This document shows, one piece after another, positions 26,792-34,925 of a DNA stretch of 48,729 bases; position 1 is the stretch's first letter; every line of letters begins with the position of its first letter. A model generated the notes under the pieces. It saw only the letters and a program-made list of their open reading frames with translations. It did no database searches and was not told the DNA's origin. The position numbers were made by a program, and so were the translations under genes. Source of the DNA: an uncultured Clostridia bacterium (GTDB taxonomy: Bacteria > Bacillota > Clostridia > TANB77 > CAG-508); the NCBI GenBank assembly GCA_934162255.1, contig CAKPIG010000007.1:1-48729 (forward strand), read 5' to 3'.

Positions 26792-28120
26792 ATGAAAAAA
26801 GTAGTAAAAATATTAATAATATTTCTAGTAATTATATTAATTACTGGAGGAGGATTTGCATATGCATATTTTGCAACAGACTTATTAAAAAGTGATAAAG
26901 AACTATTTTTCAAATACCTATCACAATTAAGTGAAGAAAGTATAGAAAAATTATATGAAAAGAAAGAACAAACTTCATATGAAAATGAAGGAAGTTTAAG
27001 TTTTGATGTAGACATACCTGAGGACACAAAGATTGTAAATGCAGTAAACAATATGACTGTGGAATTTTCTGGAAGTACAGATAAAGTTCAAAACAAAACA
27101 GAAAAAAAGATAAGACTAAAATATAATGATGATGTAGAATTCCCTATAAATTATATACAAAATGGAGAATTGTTTGGAGTACAAACAAAATATATAGGAA
27201 GTAAATATATTGCCGTAGAAAATAATGGACTACAAGAATTAGCAGAAAAATTTGGATTCTCAGGAACAGTCATTCCTGAACAAATAGAAACAGAAAGCAT
27301 TGAAAATGTAAAATTTACAAATGATGAAATAGAACAAATAAAATCAACTTATGGTTCAGTGTTAAAAGAAGAATTAGGAAAAGAAAACTTTTCGCATTAC
27401 AAAATAGTTAATGGAACAAGTTATGTATTAACATTAACAGGAGAACAATCAAAATCTATAATGATAAAATTACTAGAAACATTGAAACAAGATAAAATGC
27501 TGCTAGATAAAATAAATGAATACAGTAAAAACTTTACAGAAGTAACAAGTTCAAATATTGATGATATAATAACTGATGTAAAAGATAAAGATGCATCAGA
27601 AATAGAAAATATAAAAATAACAGTTGCTCAAAACAATAAAAAAGCTAATCAAATTGTAATTCAATATGGACAGAGTTCTTTAAATATAAAAAAACAAAGT
27701 GATGAAGATAATTTTAAATATGATATTACAATAAAATATGCTGATAATGGAAATGAATATGAAGTAAATTTTGTAGCAAACTATAAAGGTCTATCAACTT
27801 TAAGTAAAGTTACAGAAGAATATAGTTTAGGAATAAATTTAAATATAGCAGGAAATACATCTAAATATTTATATACAGTAAATAATAATGTTCAATTTAA
27901 AAATAATATAACAATTGATGATTTAAATGAAAATACAGCTGTTATTTTAAATCATAGAGATGCTGAATATATTACAAATTTATTTACAGCTGTAACTCAA
28001 AGAATAACAGAAGTAAACAATTCACATTTACAAGAACTAGGGTTAGATACAAATCCATTAATATATGCAACTCCTATTGCAATGCTTGGACAAATATCTA
28101 ATGATATAGATAATCAATAA
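26792..28120 (+). CDS. Membrane-anchored extracytoplasmic protein, possibly DUF6583-like
   Basis: 442 residues with GAGAGG before the ATG. A basic start and one membrane helix (about 6-28, containing a Gly-Gly-Gly turn) precede a large Lys/Asn/Glu-rich domain. The segment just after the helix, with Asp-Leu-Leu-Lys-Ser-Asp-Lys-Glu-Leu-Phe-Phe-Lys-Tyr-Leu, recalls an uncharacterised clostridial family (DUF6583 in my memory, not verified). The body alternates short beta stretches (ITVAQNNKKANQIVIQYG, NEYEVNFVANYKG), suggesting a repeated beta-sheet fold like that of secreted YdhG- or Bsu-type lipoproteins without the lipobox Cys. It lies tightly between mutS and rpe, so it is cotranscribed with housekeeping genes. 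Role unknown. Confidence 0.65.
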   Translation: MKKVVKILIIFLVIILITGGGFAYAYFATDLLKSDKELFFKYLSQLSEESIEKLYEKKEQTSYENEGSLSFDVDIPEDTKIVNAVNNMTVEFSGSTDKVQNKTEKKIRLKYNDDVEFPINYIQNGELFGVQTKYIGSKYIAVENNGLQELAEKFGFSGTVIPEQIETESIENVKFTNDEIEQIKSTYGSVLKEELGKENFSHYKIVNGTSYVLTLTGEQSKSIMIKLLETLKQDKMLLDKINEYSKNFTEVTSSNIDDIITDVKDKDASEIENIKITVAQNNKKANQIVIQYGQSSLNIKKQSDEDNFKYDITIKYADNGNEYEVNFVANYKGLSTLSKVTEEYSLGINLNIAGNTSKYLYTVNNNVQFKNNITIDDLNENTAVILNHRDAEYITNLFTAVTQRITEVNNSHLQELGLDTNPLIYATPIAMLGQISNDIDNQ

Positions 28121-28133
28121 AGGAGGAATAGAA

Positions 28134-28796
28134 ATGACTGAAATATCAACATCTATTCTAACAGTAGAACCAGGTAAAGAGCTAGAAACATTTCTAGCTC
28201 TAGAAAAATCAAAAACAGATTATTTTCATATTGATGTAATGGATGGCAAATTTGTAGAAAAAGATACTTATCAAAAAATGTTAGAATATAGTAATTATAT
28301 AAAAAGAATTTCAAACTTACCAATGGATATACATCTAATGGTAGAAGATATAGAAACGGCAGTAAAAATATTTTCTGCTGTAGAACCAAATGTCATTACA
28401 TTTCATATAGAAGCATGTAAAAGTAATGAAGAAGTTTTTAAAATGATTAATTTAATAAAAGAACATGGCTCAAGAGTAGGAATTGCAATAAAACCGGAAA
28501 CACCAATAGAAAAAGTTTATAAATTTTTGCCATATATACATATGTGTTTGGTAATGACTGTAGAACCAGGAAAAGGTGGACAAACATTAATAATAGATAT
28601 GTTGGCCAAAATAGAAGAATTAAAAAGACACTTAGAAAAAAATAATTTAGAAGTTGACATAGAAGTTGATGGTGGAATTAATTTAAAAACAGTAGAAAGA
28701 GTAAAAAAAGCAGGAGCAAATGTATTAGTAGCTGGAACTGCAATACTTGCAGCATCTGATTATAAAGTTATTATAGATGAACTAAAGGAAAATTAA
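28134..28796 (+). CDS. rpe: Ribulose-phosphate 3-epimerase
   Basis: Interconverts ribulose 5-phosphate and xylulose 5-phosphate in the pentose phosphate pathway. 220 residues, the usual TIM-barrel length. Active-site motifs are all there: FHIDVMDGKFV (metal His and Asp), MDIHLMVED, TFHIEA, MTVEPGKGGQ and VDGGINLKT. The family's usual M-x-V-x-P-G-F-G-G-Q has Lys for Phe here, a minor change. An AAGGAGG box lies before the ATG. It is followed by pgi after 23 bases, a sensible pairing of sugar-phosphate isomerases in one operon. Confidence 0.93.
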   Translation: MTEISTSILTVEPGKELETFLALEKSKTDYFHIDVMDGKFVEKDTYQKMLEYSNYIKRISNLPMDIHLMVEDIETAVKIFSAVEPNVITFHIEACKSNEEVFKMINLIKEHGSRVGIAIKPETPIEKVYKFLPYIHMCLVMTVEPGKGGQTLIIDMLAKIEELKRHLEKNNLEVDIEVDGGINLKTVERVKKAGANVLVAGTAILAASDYKVIIDELKEN

Positions 28797-28819
28797 AAAT
28801 ATATGTTAGGAGGAAAATT

Positions 28820-30127
28820 ATGTTGAATTTAAAACTTAATTTGAAATACGCAGGAGTAGAACAAAAATCAATAATGCAATATAAAGAAAAGGTAGAACAA
28901 ATACATCAAGAACTACATAAAAGAGCAAAAAATCCAAATGATTCAGTTGGATGGTTAGAACTTCCAACCGAGTATAACAAGGAAGAATTTGAAAGAGTAA
29001 AAAAAGCTGCAAAAAAAATTCAGAATGAATCAGAAGTTCTTGTAGTAATAGGAATAGGTGGTTCTTATTTAGGAGCAAGAGCTGTAATAGAAAGTTTAAC
29101 AAATACATTTTATAATATGTTACCAGAAGAAAATAGAAAAACACCACAAATTTTATATGTAGGAAATAATTTAAGTCCTAATTATATAAATGATGTAATA
29201 GAGATTTTAGGAACAAAAGATTTTTCAGTAAATGTAATTTCAAAATCAGGAACTACTACAGAACCAGCAATAGCATTTAGAATATTTAGAGAAATACTAG
29301 AAAATAGATATGGAATAGAAGAAGCAAGAAGTAGAATATATGTAACAACAGACAAAGAAAAAGGAGCATTAAAAACTTTAGCTGATTCGGAAAAATATGA
29401 AACATTTGTAATTCCAGATAGTGTTGGAGGAAGATATTCAGTATTAACACCAGTAGGTTTACTTCCAATAGCAGTAGCAGGAATAGATATTGACAAATTA
29501 ATGGAAGGTGCTAGAATTGCACAACAGAAGTATGAAGATGCAAATTTAAAATATAATGCATGTTATCAATATGCAGTAGTAAGAAATATCTTATATAAAT
29601 TGTATAAAAATACAGAAATATTAGTAAATTACGAACCCAAAATGCATTATTTCACAGAATGGTGGAAACAACTATATGGCGAAAGTGAGGGAAAAGACCA
29701 ATTAGGAATATTCCCTGCAGGAGTTGATTTTACAACAGATTTACATTCAATGGGACAATATATTCAAGAAGGTAGAAGAAATCTATTTGAAACAGTAATA
29801 AGAATAGAAAAATCAAATTCAGATTTAGAAATAAAAGAAGAAGAAGATAGTTTAGATGGACTAAATTATCTTGCAGGGAAAAAACTAAGCTATGTTAATT
29901 TAAAAGCATTAGAAGGAACAGTAAAAGCTCATGTTGATGGAGATGTTCCAAATATAATATTAGAATTGCCAAGACTATCAGAAGAAACATTAGGACATCT
30001 AATTTACTTTTTCGAAAAATCATGTGCAATGTCTGGAATGCTATTAGGAATAAATCCATTTAATCAACCAGGAGTTGAAAAATATAAAACAAATATGTTT
30101 AAATTATTAGAAAAACCGGGGTATTAA
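28820..30127 (+). CDS. pgi: Glucose-6-phosphate isomerase
   Basis: Interconverts glucose 6-phosphate and fructose 6-phosphate. 435 residues, the short form typical of Firmicutes (about 450). The sugar-phosphate-binding SIS motifs are seen: GIGGSYLGARAVIE and VISKSGTTTEPAIAFR. The signature VGGRYSVLTPVGLLP, the catalytic region GESEGKDQLGIFPA, and a C-terminal NPFNQPGVEKYK with its conserved Lys are intact. AGGAGG precedes the ATG. It is part of the rpe-pgi-thioesterase run. Confidence 0.96.
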   Translation: MLNLKLNLKYAGVEQKSIMQYKEKVEQIHQELHKRAKNPNDSVGWLELPTEYNKEEFERVKKAAKKIQNESEVLVVIGIGGSYLGARAVIESLTNTFYNMLPEENRKTPQILYVGNNLSPNYINDVIEILGTKDFSVNVISKSGTTTEPAIAFRIFREILENRYGIEEARSRIYVTTDKEKGALKTLADSEKYETFVIPDSVGGRYSVLTPVGLLPIAVAGIDIDKLMEGARIAQQKYEDANLKYNACYQYAVVRNILYKLYKNTEILVNYEPKMHYFTEWWKQLYGESEGKDQLGIFPAGVDFTTDLHSMGQYIQEGRRNLFETVIRIEKSNSDLEIKEEEDSLDGLNYLAGKKLSYVNLKALEGTVKAHVDGDVPNIILELPRLSEETLGHLIYFFEKSCAMSGMLLGINPFNQPGVEKYKTNMFKLLEKPGY

Positions 30128-30128
30128 A

Positions 30129-30848
30129 ATGATTGTAGAACAAAAATACAGAATAAAATTGTCAGAAATAAATAGAAAAACAGAAGCAACAAATAAAACT
30201 ATATTAGCAATATTAGAAGATGTGGGAAGCAAACATTCAGATATTGCTGGATATGGAATAATGCAAATACCTGAAACACATTTAACTTGGGTATTGCTTG
30301 ATTGGAAAGTAGAAATTTTAAGAAGACCTAAATATGGAGAAGAAATAATTGCCAAAACATGGTCAAGAGGTGCAAAAAGATATTATGCTTTTCGTGATTT
30401 TGAAATATGTGATAAGGATGGAAATGTTATAGTAAAAGCTGCTTCAAAATGGGCATTAATAAATATTGAAAAACAAAAAATGGTAACAATTGATGATGAA
30501 ATATTAGAAAACTATAAAACAGAAACAAAGAAATCTTTTGATGATGAACTTGAAAAAATGAAAGAACCTGAAGAATTTGAAAATATAGAAAGATATAAAG
30601 TAAAAAAATCAGATATAGATATAAATAATCATATGCACAATGTAAATTATCTGGAACTAGCAAATGAAGCTTTACCAGATAATTTGTATCAAAATGCACA
30701 ATTTAATAATTTTAGAATAATGTACAAAAAAGAAATTAAACTTGGAGAAACAGTACTATGTAAATATTCTAATGTTGATAATAAAAATGTAATAACAATA
30801 AAAGATGAGACGGATGAACTATTACATGCAATTGTTGAATTATTTTAA
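30129..30848 (+). CDS. Acyl-ACP thioesterase
   Basis: Releases fatty acids from acyl carrier protein. 239 residues with two hotdog domains, matching the bacterial FatA-like family (PF01643). The first domain contains GYGIMQIPETHLTWVLLDWKVEILRRPKYGE; the second carries the active-site region DINNHMHNVNYLELANEAL with Asn, His and Glu. The ATG is two bases after the pgi stop, with GGGGT close upstream, so translation is coupled to pgi. The last nine bases overlap the end of the convergent spoVB-like gene. No terminator fits between the two. Known clostridial members act on medium- and long-chain acyl-ACP; the chain length is not visible here. Confidence 0.88.
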   Translation: MIVEQKYRIKLSEINRKTEATNKTILAILEDVGSKHSDIAGYGIMQIPETHLTWVLLDWKVEILRRPKYGEEIIAKTWSRGAKRYYAFRDFEICDKDGNVIVKAASKWALINIEKQKMVTIDDEILENYKTETKKSFDDELEKMKEPEEFENIERYKVKKSDIDINNHMHNVNYLELANEALPDNLYQNAQFNNFRIMYKKEIKLGETVLCKYSNVDNKNVITIKDETDELLHAIVELF

Positions 30849-32153
30849 AAGTTTCATTAGTTTCATATAGCTAAGAGAAAAGTTAAAAACTTCACTAATA
30901 AATATAGAAATAATATAACCACTAAAACCTAAAATAGGAACTAGAAAATATATAAAACATATACTAATAAAGCAATCTAAAATATTAATAATCATAACAC
31001 TTACTTGAGCATCTAAGCTTTTCAAAATACTATCAATAACAATATCTAAATACATTACTACAATTAATGGAGAAAGAATTCTTATATATTTAGCAATTTC
31101 TAATTTATGATAAATTGCAATACATAGCTTATCAGAAAAGATGAAAATAATTAAAGCTACAACAATTGAAAAAATTAAAGTACAAGTCAAAATGATAGTA
31201 GAAAAACTTTTTATTTGTTTATTTTTACCTGATACATAAAGCCTAGAGAATTCAGGGATTAAGAGACTACTAAAACTAGTAATTAATATTACAGGAAACA
31301 TAATAATTGGCATAGCCATTCCATTTACTATACCATAAGAAATTAGTGAGTTGGAATGGCTCATACCGCTTTTTTGCAGGCTGATAGGGATTAGTAGTTG
31401 CTTTAAAGTAGACAAACCTGATTTAAGATATGATGTAAAAGCAACAGGAAGAGTAATTCTTAAAATTCGTTTATTATATGATTCAAGGTCTCTAAATTCG
31501 GCTTTTACCAAGCATCTTTTTTTATCAAGCTTATATAAAAAATATAGGTAAATATACGAAAGTACTTCTGAAATTACATCTGCTAAAATAAGTGAGTAGC
31601 AGGCATAATTTATTTCATTAGGCATAAATGATTTTAAAAGAAATGCAGTGCATACAATTTTTACAAATTCTTCAAAGAATTTTGCTATAGCATTTTTGTA
31701 AACTCTTCTTACAGCTGTGAAATATCCATTAATAGCAGAAGACATTGAAATGAATGGTAGTGCAATACAAATTAAATAGATTACATTTTTACTTATTTTG
31801 TTATGTAGGCAAGTAGAAACAATAAAATCACTAGAAAGATAAAATATAAAACTTGCACAAATACCAAAAAATAAGCTCAAAATTATACATCTTTGAGCTA
31901 TTTTTTTTGCTCCAAAATCATTATTACAAGCAAGTTCTTCAGAAACAACTCTTGTTGTGGAAATATTTATTCCAGCAGAAGCAAGAGTTATTCCGAATAA
32001 GTAAACAGACATAACAAGTGAGAAAACACCAACACCTTCTTCACCAATTGTATTAGATATGTATACACTAAAAAACATGCTAATTACTTGTAAAATAATT
32101 GAGCTAAATAATAAAATTAAAGTATTAAACAGCAATATCTTTAAAGTTTTCAC
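30840..32153 (-). CDS. spoVB: SpoVB/MurJ-like lipid flippase (MOP superfamily)
   Basis: 437 residues, polytopic with about 12-14 hydrophobic segments, matching the oligosaccharide/lipid flippase family. The start MKTLKILLFNTLILLFSSII and GEEGVGVFSLVMSVYLFGITLASAGI are typical of stage V sporulation protein B and YtgP relatives, which are linked to spore cortex or wall precursor transport. The start is a GTG at 32153, with GAAAGGAAC on the minus strand about 8 bases before it. It lies 55 bases downstream of the vanW-like gene on the same strand. The assignment to SpoVB rather than a general MurJ/RfbX paralogue is likely but not certain. Confidence 0.82.
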   Translation of the reverse strand: MKTLKILLFNTLILLFSSIILQVISMFFSVYISNTIGEEGVGVFSLVMSVYLFGITLASAGINISTTRVVSEELACNNDFGAKKIAQRCIILSLFFGICASFIFYLSSDFIVSTCLHNKISKNVIYLICIALPFISMSSAINGYFTAVRRVYKNAIAKFFEEFVKIVCTAFLLKSFMPNEINYACYSLILADVISEVLSYIYLYFLYKLDKKRCLVKAEFRDLESYNKRILRITLPVAFTSYLKSGLSTLKQLLIPISLQKSGMSHSNSLISYGIVNGMAMPIIMFPVILITSFSSLLIPEFSRLYVSGKNKQIKSFSTIILTCTLIFSIVVALIIFIFSDKLCIAIYHKLEIAKYIRILSPLIVVMYLDIVIDSILKSLDAQVSVMIINILDCFISICFIYFLVPILGFSGYIISIFISEVFNFSLSYMKLMKLLK

Positions 32154-32208
32154 AAATATGTTCCTTTCAAAATATACTGTTTAAATTTATTATAAAAAAT
32201 ATGAAATA

Positions 32209-33780
32209 TTACTTATTAACTTGTACAATTTGTTTTTGAGGCTTATATGTATCAGTGGAAATTAGATCTTTTAATACTAGATTTCCATTTTTATAAAGAA
32301 GCCTATAAGTAGAACATTTGTAACCATATTTCCCTGTTTGTTTGATAAACTCTGAACCTTTTGGAATAGTTGAATCATGTTCATAAACTACTTCAAAATT
32401 ATCTTTTTGAGTTGTGTCTGTAACAATTTGAACTGTATAATCATCTGCTTCAGATACTCCACAAATTGAAACTAAAACATTTCCAGAATTAACAGTTGCA
32501 ACTATCTTAATAGGGTAATTTCTAGAATTTTTAAATTTAAAATCAACACTTCCATATGAGACAGTAGCATCACAGCCAATAGGCAAATAGCTAACAGTCA
32601 TACTATGATTTTTTCTTTCAACAATTTCCAAGTTTGCTCTTAATACAGCGTCATATAAAGTTGAGGAAATTTGACATATACCTCCACCTATGCCATAATC
32701 CAATTCACCATCTGAGTAAATAACAGCTTCTTTAAATCCATTTTTTGAAGTACGTTCTCCAACAGCTTTATTAAATGAAAAAGTTTCTCCAGGAGCAATT
32801 ACTATTCCATTAATTTTATTTGCTGCAATTCCCAAATTAGTAGCTCTATTATAATTAGTAGAATCATATTTGGTAGATGATTTGGCAATAACATTACCAA
32901 AAATATCTTCACCAAGATCTGCAACAGTAATATCAGCCTTTGTATAAGAAAGGGGAATAATAACTTCATTTTCTTGTGAATTATCAATAAGCTGTTGAGC
33001 TTCATCTATAGAAACTGCAAAATCAATACCTTGTTTTTCAACAGAAACAGAATATGGATTTTGTGTTACTGAAGCATTTTGTGGTTCTTGAAAAATATCA
33101 TCATGTATTTTCTGTGCAGAAACTTTTTCTGGTTGTGTTAAAACAAAAGGTAGAGTAGCTTCAGAAAGTTCTTTATCAATCATAGAAGTTATAAGACTCT
33201 TGGCAGAATCTTTATCTAATTTATAACCTTCAGAACCTTTTGTAAAAATTAAATCATTATTACTAATATAATATGTAGATTCTACAACTAAATTAGGAAT
33301 ATCAACACTTATATTATCTATGACATTATCTAATTTGTCAGAATTATAAAGAAGTGGAGATTCGATATTAGTCTTTTTAAATAAAGAAATTAAAATTCTA
33401 AAATTATTAGTAAGAATATTACCAGTTCTACCAATTCCATAGGCTTTTTCAAGAGCAGAAGAAACATCATAAGAACAATCAATTTCTGCAGGCTGGATAG
33501 TTGTATCATAATCTTCGAACGTTAAAGAAATATCGTGGTTAAGTCTTTCATTTAAAATAGGCTCTAATTTATTTTTTGCTTCTTCAGTAGAAAGAGAAGA
33601 AACAGAAATGCCATTTATATAAATATTATTAATAATATGTGAATTTCCAATATTTAAAATAGAAAAAAATGTAGCCAGAATAACTACAAATAATCCTATA
33701 GTAACTTTTAAAATTATAGACCAATTAATATTTTTAATTCTTTTTCTATTATTTCGTATTCTTGAACGTCTTTTATCCAT
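32209..33780 (-). CDS. VanW family protein with peptidoglycan-binding-like domain
   Basis: 523 residues. A strongly basic N-terminus and one membrane helix (about 22-44) are followed by two peptidoglycan-binding-like (PG_binding_4) regions. The VanW domain is in the C-terminal half (APGETFSFNKAVGERTSKNGF, GGGICQISSTLYDAVLRANL, ERKNHSMTVSYLPIGCDATV). The tail is beta-rich. VanW proteins accompany vancomycin-resistance clusters but are widespread in Clostridia as cell-wall proteins; no van genes lie nearby, so resistance should not be inferred. GAAGGGAG precedes the ATG, and a near-consensus promoter lies right upstream. It heads a two-gene unit with the SpoVB-like flippase, which suggests an envelope or cortex role. 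Confidence 0.88.
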   Translation of the reverse strand: MDKRRSRIRNNRKRIKNINWSIILKVTIGLFVVILATFFSILNIGNSHIINNIYINGISVSSLSTEEAKNKLEPILNERLNHDISLTFEDYDTTIQPAEIDCSYDVSSALEKAYGIGRTGNILTNNFRILISLFKKTNIESPLLYNSDKLDNVIDNISVDIPNLVVESTYYISNNDLIFTKGSEGYKLDKDSAKSLITSMIDKELSEATLPFVLTQPEKVSAQKIHDDIFQEPQNASVTQNPYSVSVEKQGIDFAVSIDEAQQLIDNSQENEVIIPLSYTKADITVADLGEDIFGNVIAKSSTKYDSTNYNRATNLGIAANKINGIVIAPGETFSFNKAVGERTSKNGFKEAVIYSDGELDYGIGGGICQISSTLYDAVLRANLEIVERKNHSMTVSYLPIGCDATVSYGSVDFKFKNSRNYPIKIVATVNSGNVLVSICGVSEADDYTVQIVTDTTQKDNFEVVYEHDSTIPKGSEFIKQTGKYGYKCSTYRLLYKNGNLVLKDLISTDTYKPQKQIVQVNK

Positions 33781-33800
33781 AGTAAACTCCCTTCAAAAAT

Positions 33801-33829
33801 ATTATATATTTAAAAAAAATAAAAGTCAA
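33801..33829 (-). promoter_or_regulatory. vanW promoter
   Basis: On the minus strand: TTGACT (33829-33824), 17-base spacer, TATAAT (33806-33801), 20 bases before the start codon. Its presence means the upstream terminator is not simply a vanW attenuator. Confidence 0.75.
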
Positions 33830-33844
33830 TGGATAAAATAACAA

Positions 33845-33999
33845 AGAAAAAGACATAACTCCAGGGTTAGTTATGTCTTTTTTAGCCTAAGTGATTATAT
33901 CTATTTTGAGGAATATCTTCTCCCTGGTGATAATACTCTAAATAAATAAAAAAATCACGGTGTAAAGTCAATATGACTCTACTTTAAACTACATAATAC
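33845..33999 (-). ncRNA. Candidate small non-coding RNA of about 155 nt
   Basis: On the minus strand, a strong promoter (34034-34006) is followed about 120 bases later by a 14-bp terminator hairpin (33882-33847). I found no open reading frame with a ribosome binding site in between. Possible pairings: AGTCA/TGACT around a three-base loop near 33965-33980; GTGAT (about 33955) with either of two AUCAC copies (near 33925 and 33892). CCAGGG (near 33922-33927) is complementary to CCCTGG in the terminator loop, which could give a pseudoknot. Alternative pairing partners suggest a switching or compact folded RNA. No known family recognised. Confidence 0.45.
33847..33882 (-). terminator. Terminator of the candidate small RNA
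   Basis: AAAAAGACATAACT (33847-33860) pairs with AGTTATGTCTTTTT (33869-33882) around an 8-base loop. T-runs occur on both sides, so it may act on both strands, but only the minus strand has an evident upstream promoter. Confidence 0.8.
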
Positions 34000-34005
34000 A
34001 TTTAA

Positions 34006-34034
34006 ATAATACCACAAAATTTGACAAAAATCAA
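34006..34034 (-). promoter_or_regulatory. Promoter of the candidate small RNA
   Basis: On the minus strand: TTGATT (34034-34029), 17-base spacer, TATTAT (34011-34006) with TGG just before it (extended -10). Its -35 box starts directly after the stop codon of the 27-aa gene. Confidence 0.65.
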
Positions 34035-34118
34035 CTATCTATTATTATTTTTTTGATTATTGTTGTTTTCGTTATTTCTGTTAGTAGTTTTATTTTGTTT
34101 GTTATCTTTTTTTGACAT
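34035..34118 (-). CDS. 27-residue Asn-rich basic micro-protein, possible small spore protein
   Basis: A short frame from ATG 34118 to TAG 34035 with a textbook GGAGGTG site (34132-34126) and 7-base spacing. The product is MSKKDNKQNKTTNR followed by an almost pure Asn/Gln/Lys/Arg tail: very polar, basic, with no hydrophobic core. Upstream lies TGAATA-N17-TACACTA, close to forespore sigma-G/sigma-F promoters of small acid-soluble spore proteins, giving a leader of about 25 bases. No SASP family motif was recognised, so a spore role rests on the promoter and composition. The low-complexity sequence is also common in A+T-rich non-coding DNA, but the ideal ribosome binding site and spacing argue for a real gene. 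Confidence 0.5.
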   Translation of the reverse strand: MSKKDNKQNKTTNRNNENNNNQKNNNR

Positions 34119-34149
34119 AGAAGCACACCTCCATTCATTTTTTCAAATA

Positions 34150-34179
34150 TAGTGTAACCTGATAAAAAAGAAATATTCA
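34150..34179 (-). promoter_or_regulatory. Sigma-G/F-like sporulation promoter
   Basis: On the minus strand: TGAATA (34179-34174), 17-base spacer, TACACTA (34156-34150). The forespore sigma-G pattern in Bacillus is about TGAATA-N17/18-CATACTA. GGTTACACT also fits the sigma-F -10 pattern GGnnAnAnT. Confidence 0.45.
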
Positions 34180-34185
34180 AAAATA

Positions 34186-34214
34186 TTGTAAAAGTAACAA
34201 AAAAGATATATAAT
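34186..34214 (+). promoter_or_regulatory. Promoter of cmk-murD
   Basis: TTGTAA (34186-34191), 17-base spacer, TATAAT (34209-34214), 24 bases before the start codon. It is divergent from the sporulation-type promoter on the other strand. Confidence 0.7.
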
Positions 34215-34238
34215 AAAAAAGCAAGAAAGAGGTAAAAA

Positions 34239-34925
34239 ATGGAACAAAAAAATATAGTAATAGGAATAGAAGGAACAGTTGGGGCAGGAAAAACATCAAT
34301 ATGTAGAGAACTATTAAAAAAAATAGATAATTCAATAATTTTACATGGTGGAAACATATATAGAGCAATAGTATATGGAATGGCCAATAAGAATCTAGCT
34401 AGTTCTGAAAATATTGATGCATTTGAAATAATGAAAAAATTAGGAATAGAAATAAAATTAGAAAACAGAGAAACTGTAATATATATGAATAATAAAAAAA
34501 TATCAGAAGAAGATTTACAAGCAGAAAAAACATCAATAAATGTATCAAAAATTAGTAATAAGGCAAATAATGAAAAATTATATGAATTTGGAAAAGAATT
34601 AATAGATTCATTTAGAGAAAAATACAATATAATTCTATCTTCTAGAGATATTATAAAAATGTATCCAGATACAACATATCATTTTTTTGTAACTGCAGAT
34701 CTAGAAACAAGAACAAAAAGAAAATATAATCAATATAATAAAGAAATCTCAGAAGCAAAAATAGAGGAAATGATAAAACAAAGAGATGAATTACAAGAAA
34801 AATCAGGATATTATAAAATTTATCCTCAAACAAAAGTAATAGATGTAACAAATTGTGAAAATGTAGAAGAATCAGCTGAAAAGATTTTAAAAAACATAAA
34901 GGAGACGATTACAAATGAAATATAA
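34239..34925 (+). CDS. cmk: Cytidylate kinase-like protein
   Basis: P-loop nucleoside monophosphate kinase that most likely phosphorylates CMP/dCMP. 228 residues, the usual length. GTVGAGKT (12-19) is the P-loop, followed by GGNIYRAIVYGM, where Cmk has its DTGAMYRA-type substrate motif; here Asp is replaced by Gly/Asn. SSRDI stands for the usual GRDIGT, and HFFVTADLETRTKRKYNQ is the LID-side arginine stretch. The divergence in the substrate motifs means the substrate could differ. GAAAGAGG precedes the ATG. The end overlaps murD by 11 bases, so the two are translationally coupled, an unusual partner for cmk. Confidence 0.75.
   Translation: MEQKNIVIGIEGTVGAGKTSICRELLKKIDNSIILHGGNIYRAIVYGMANKNLASSENIDAFEIMKKLGIEIKLENRETVIYMNNKKISEEDLQAEKTSINVSKISNKANNEKLYEFGKELIDSFREKYNIILSSRDIIKMYPDTTYHFFVTADLETRTKRKYNQYNKEISEAKIEEMIKQRDELQEKSGYYKIYPQTKVIDVTNCENVEESAEKILKNIKETITNEI

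Noticed and set aside
32209..33780. Vancomycin resistance locus
   Set aside because: VanW-domain proteins are widespread in Clostridia; no vanA/B/H/X ligase or dipeptidase genes lie nearby.
33845..34005. T-box or known riboswitch before vanW
   Set aside because: No T-box sequence (AGGGUGGNACCGCG) or known aptamer core was seen, and vanW has a separate promoter.
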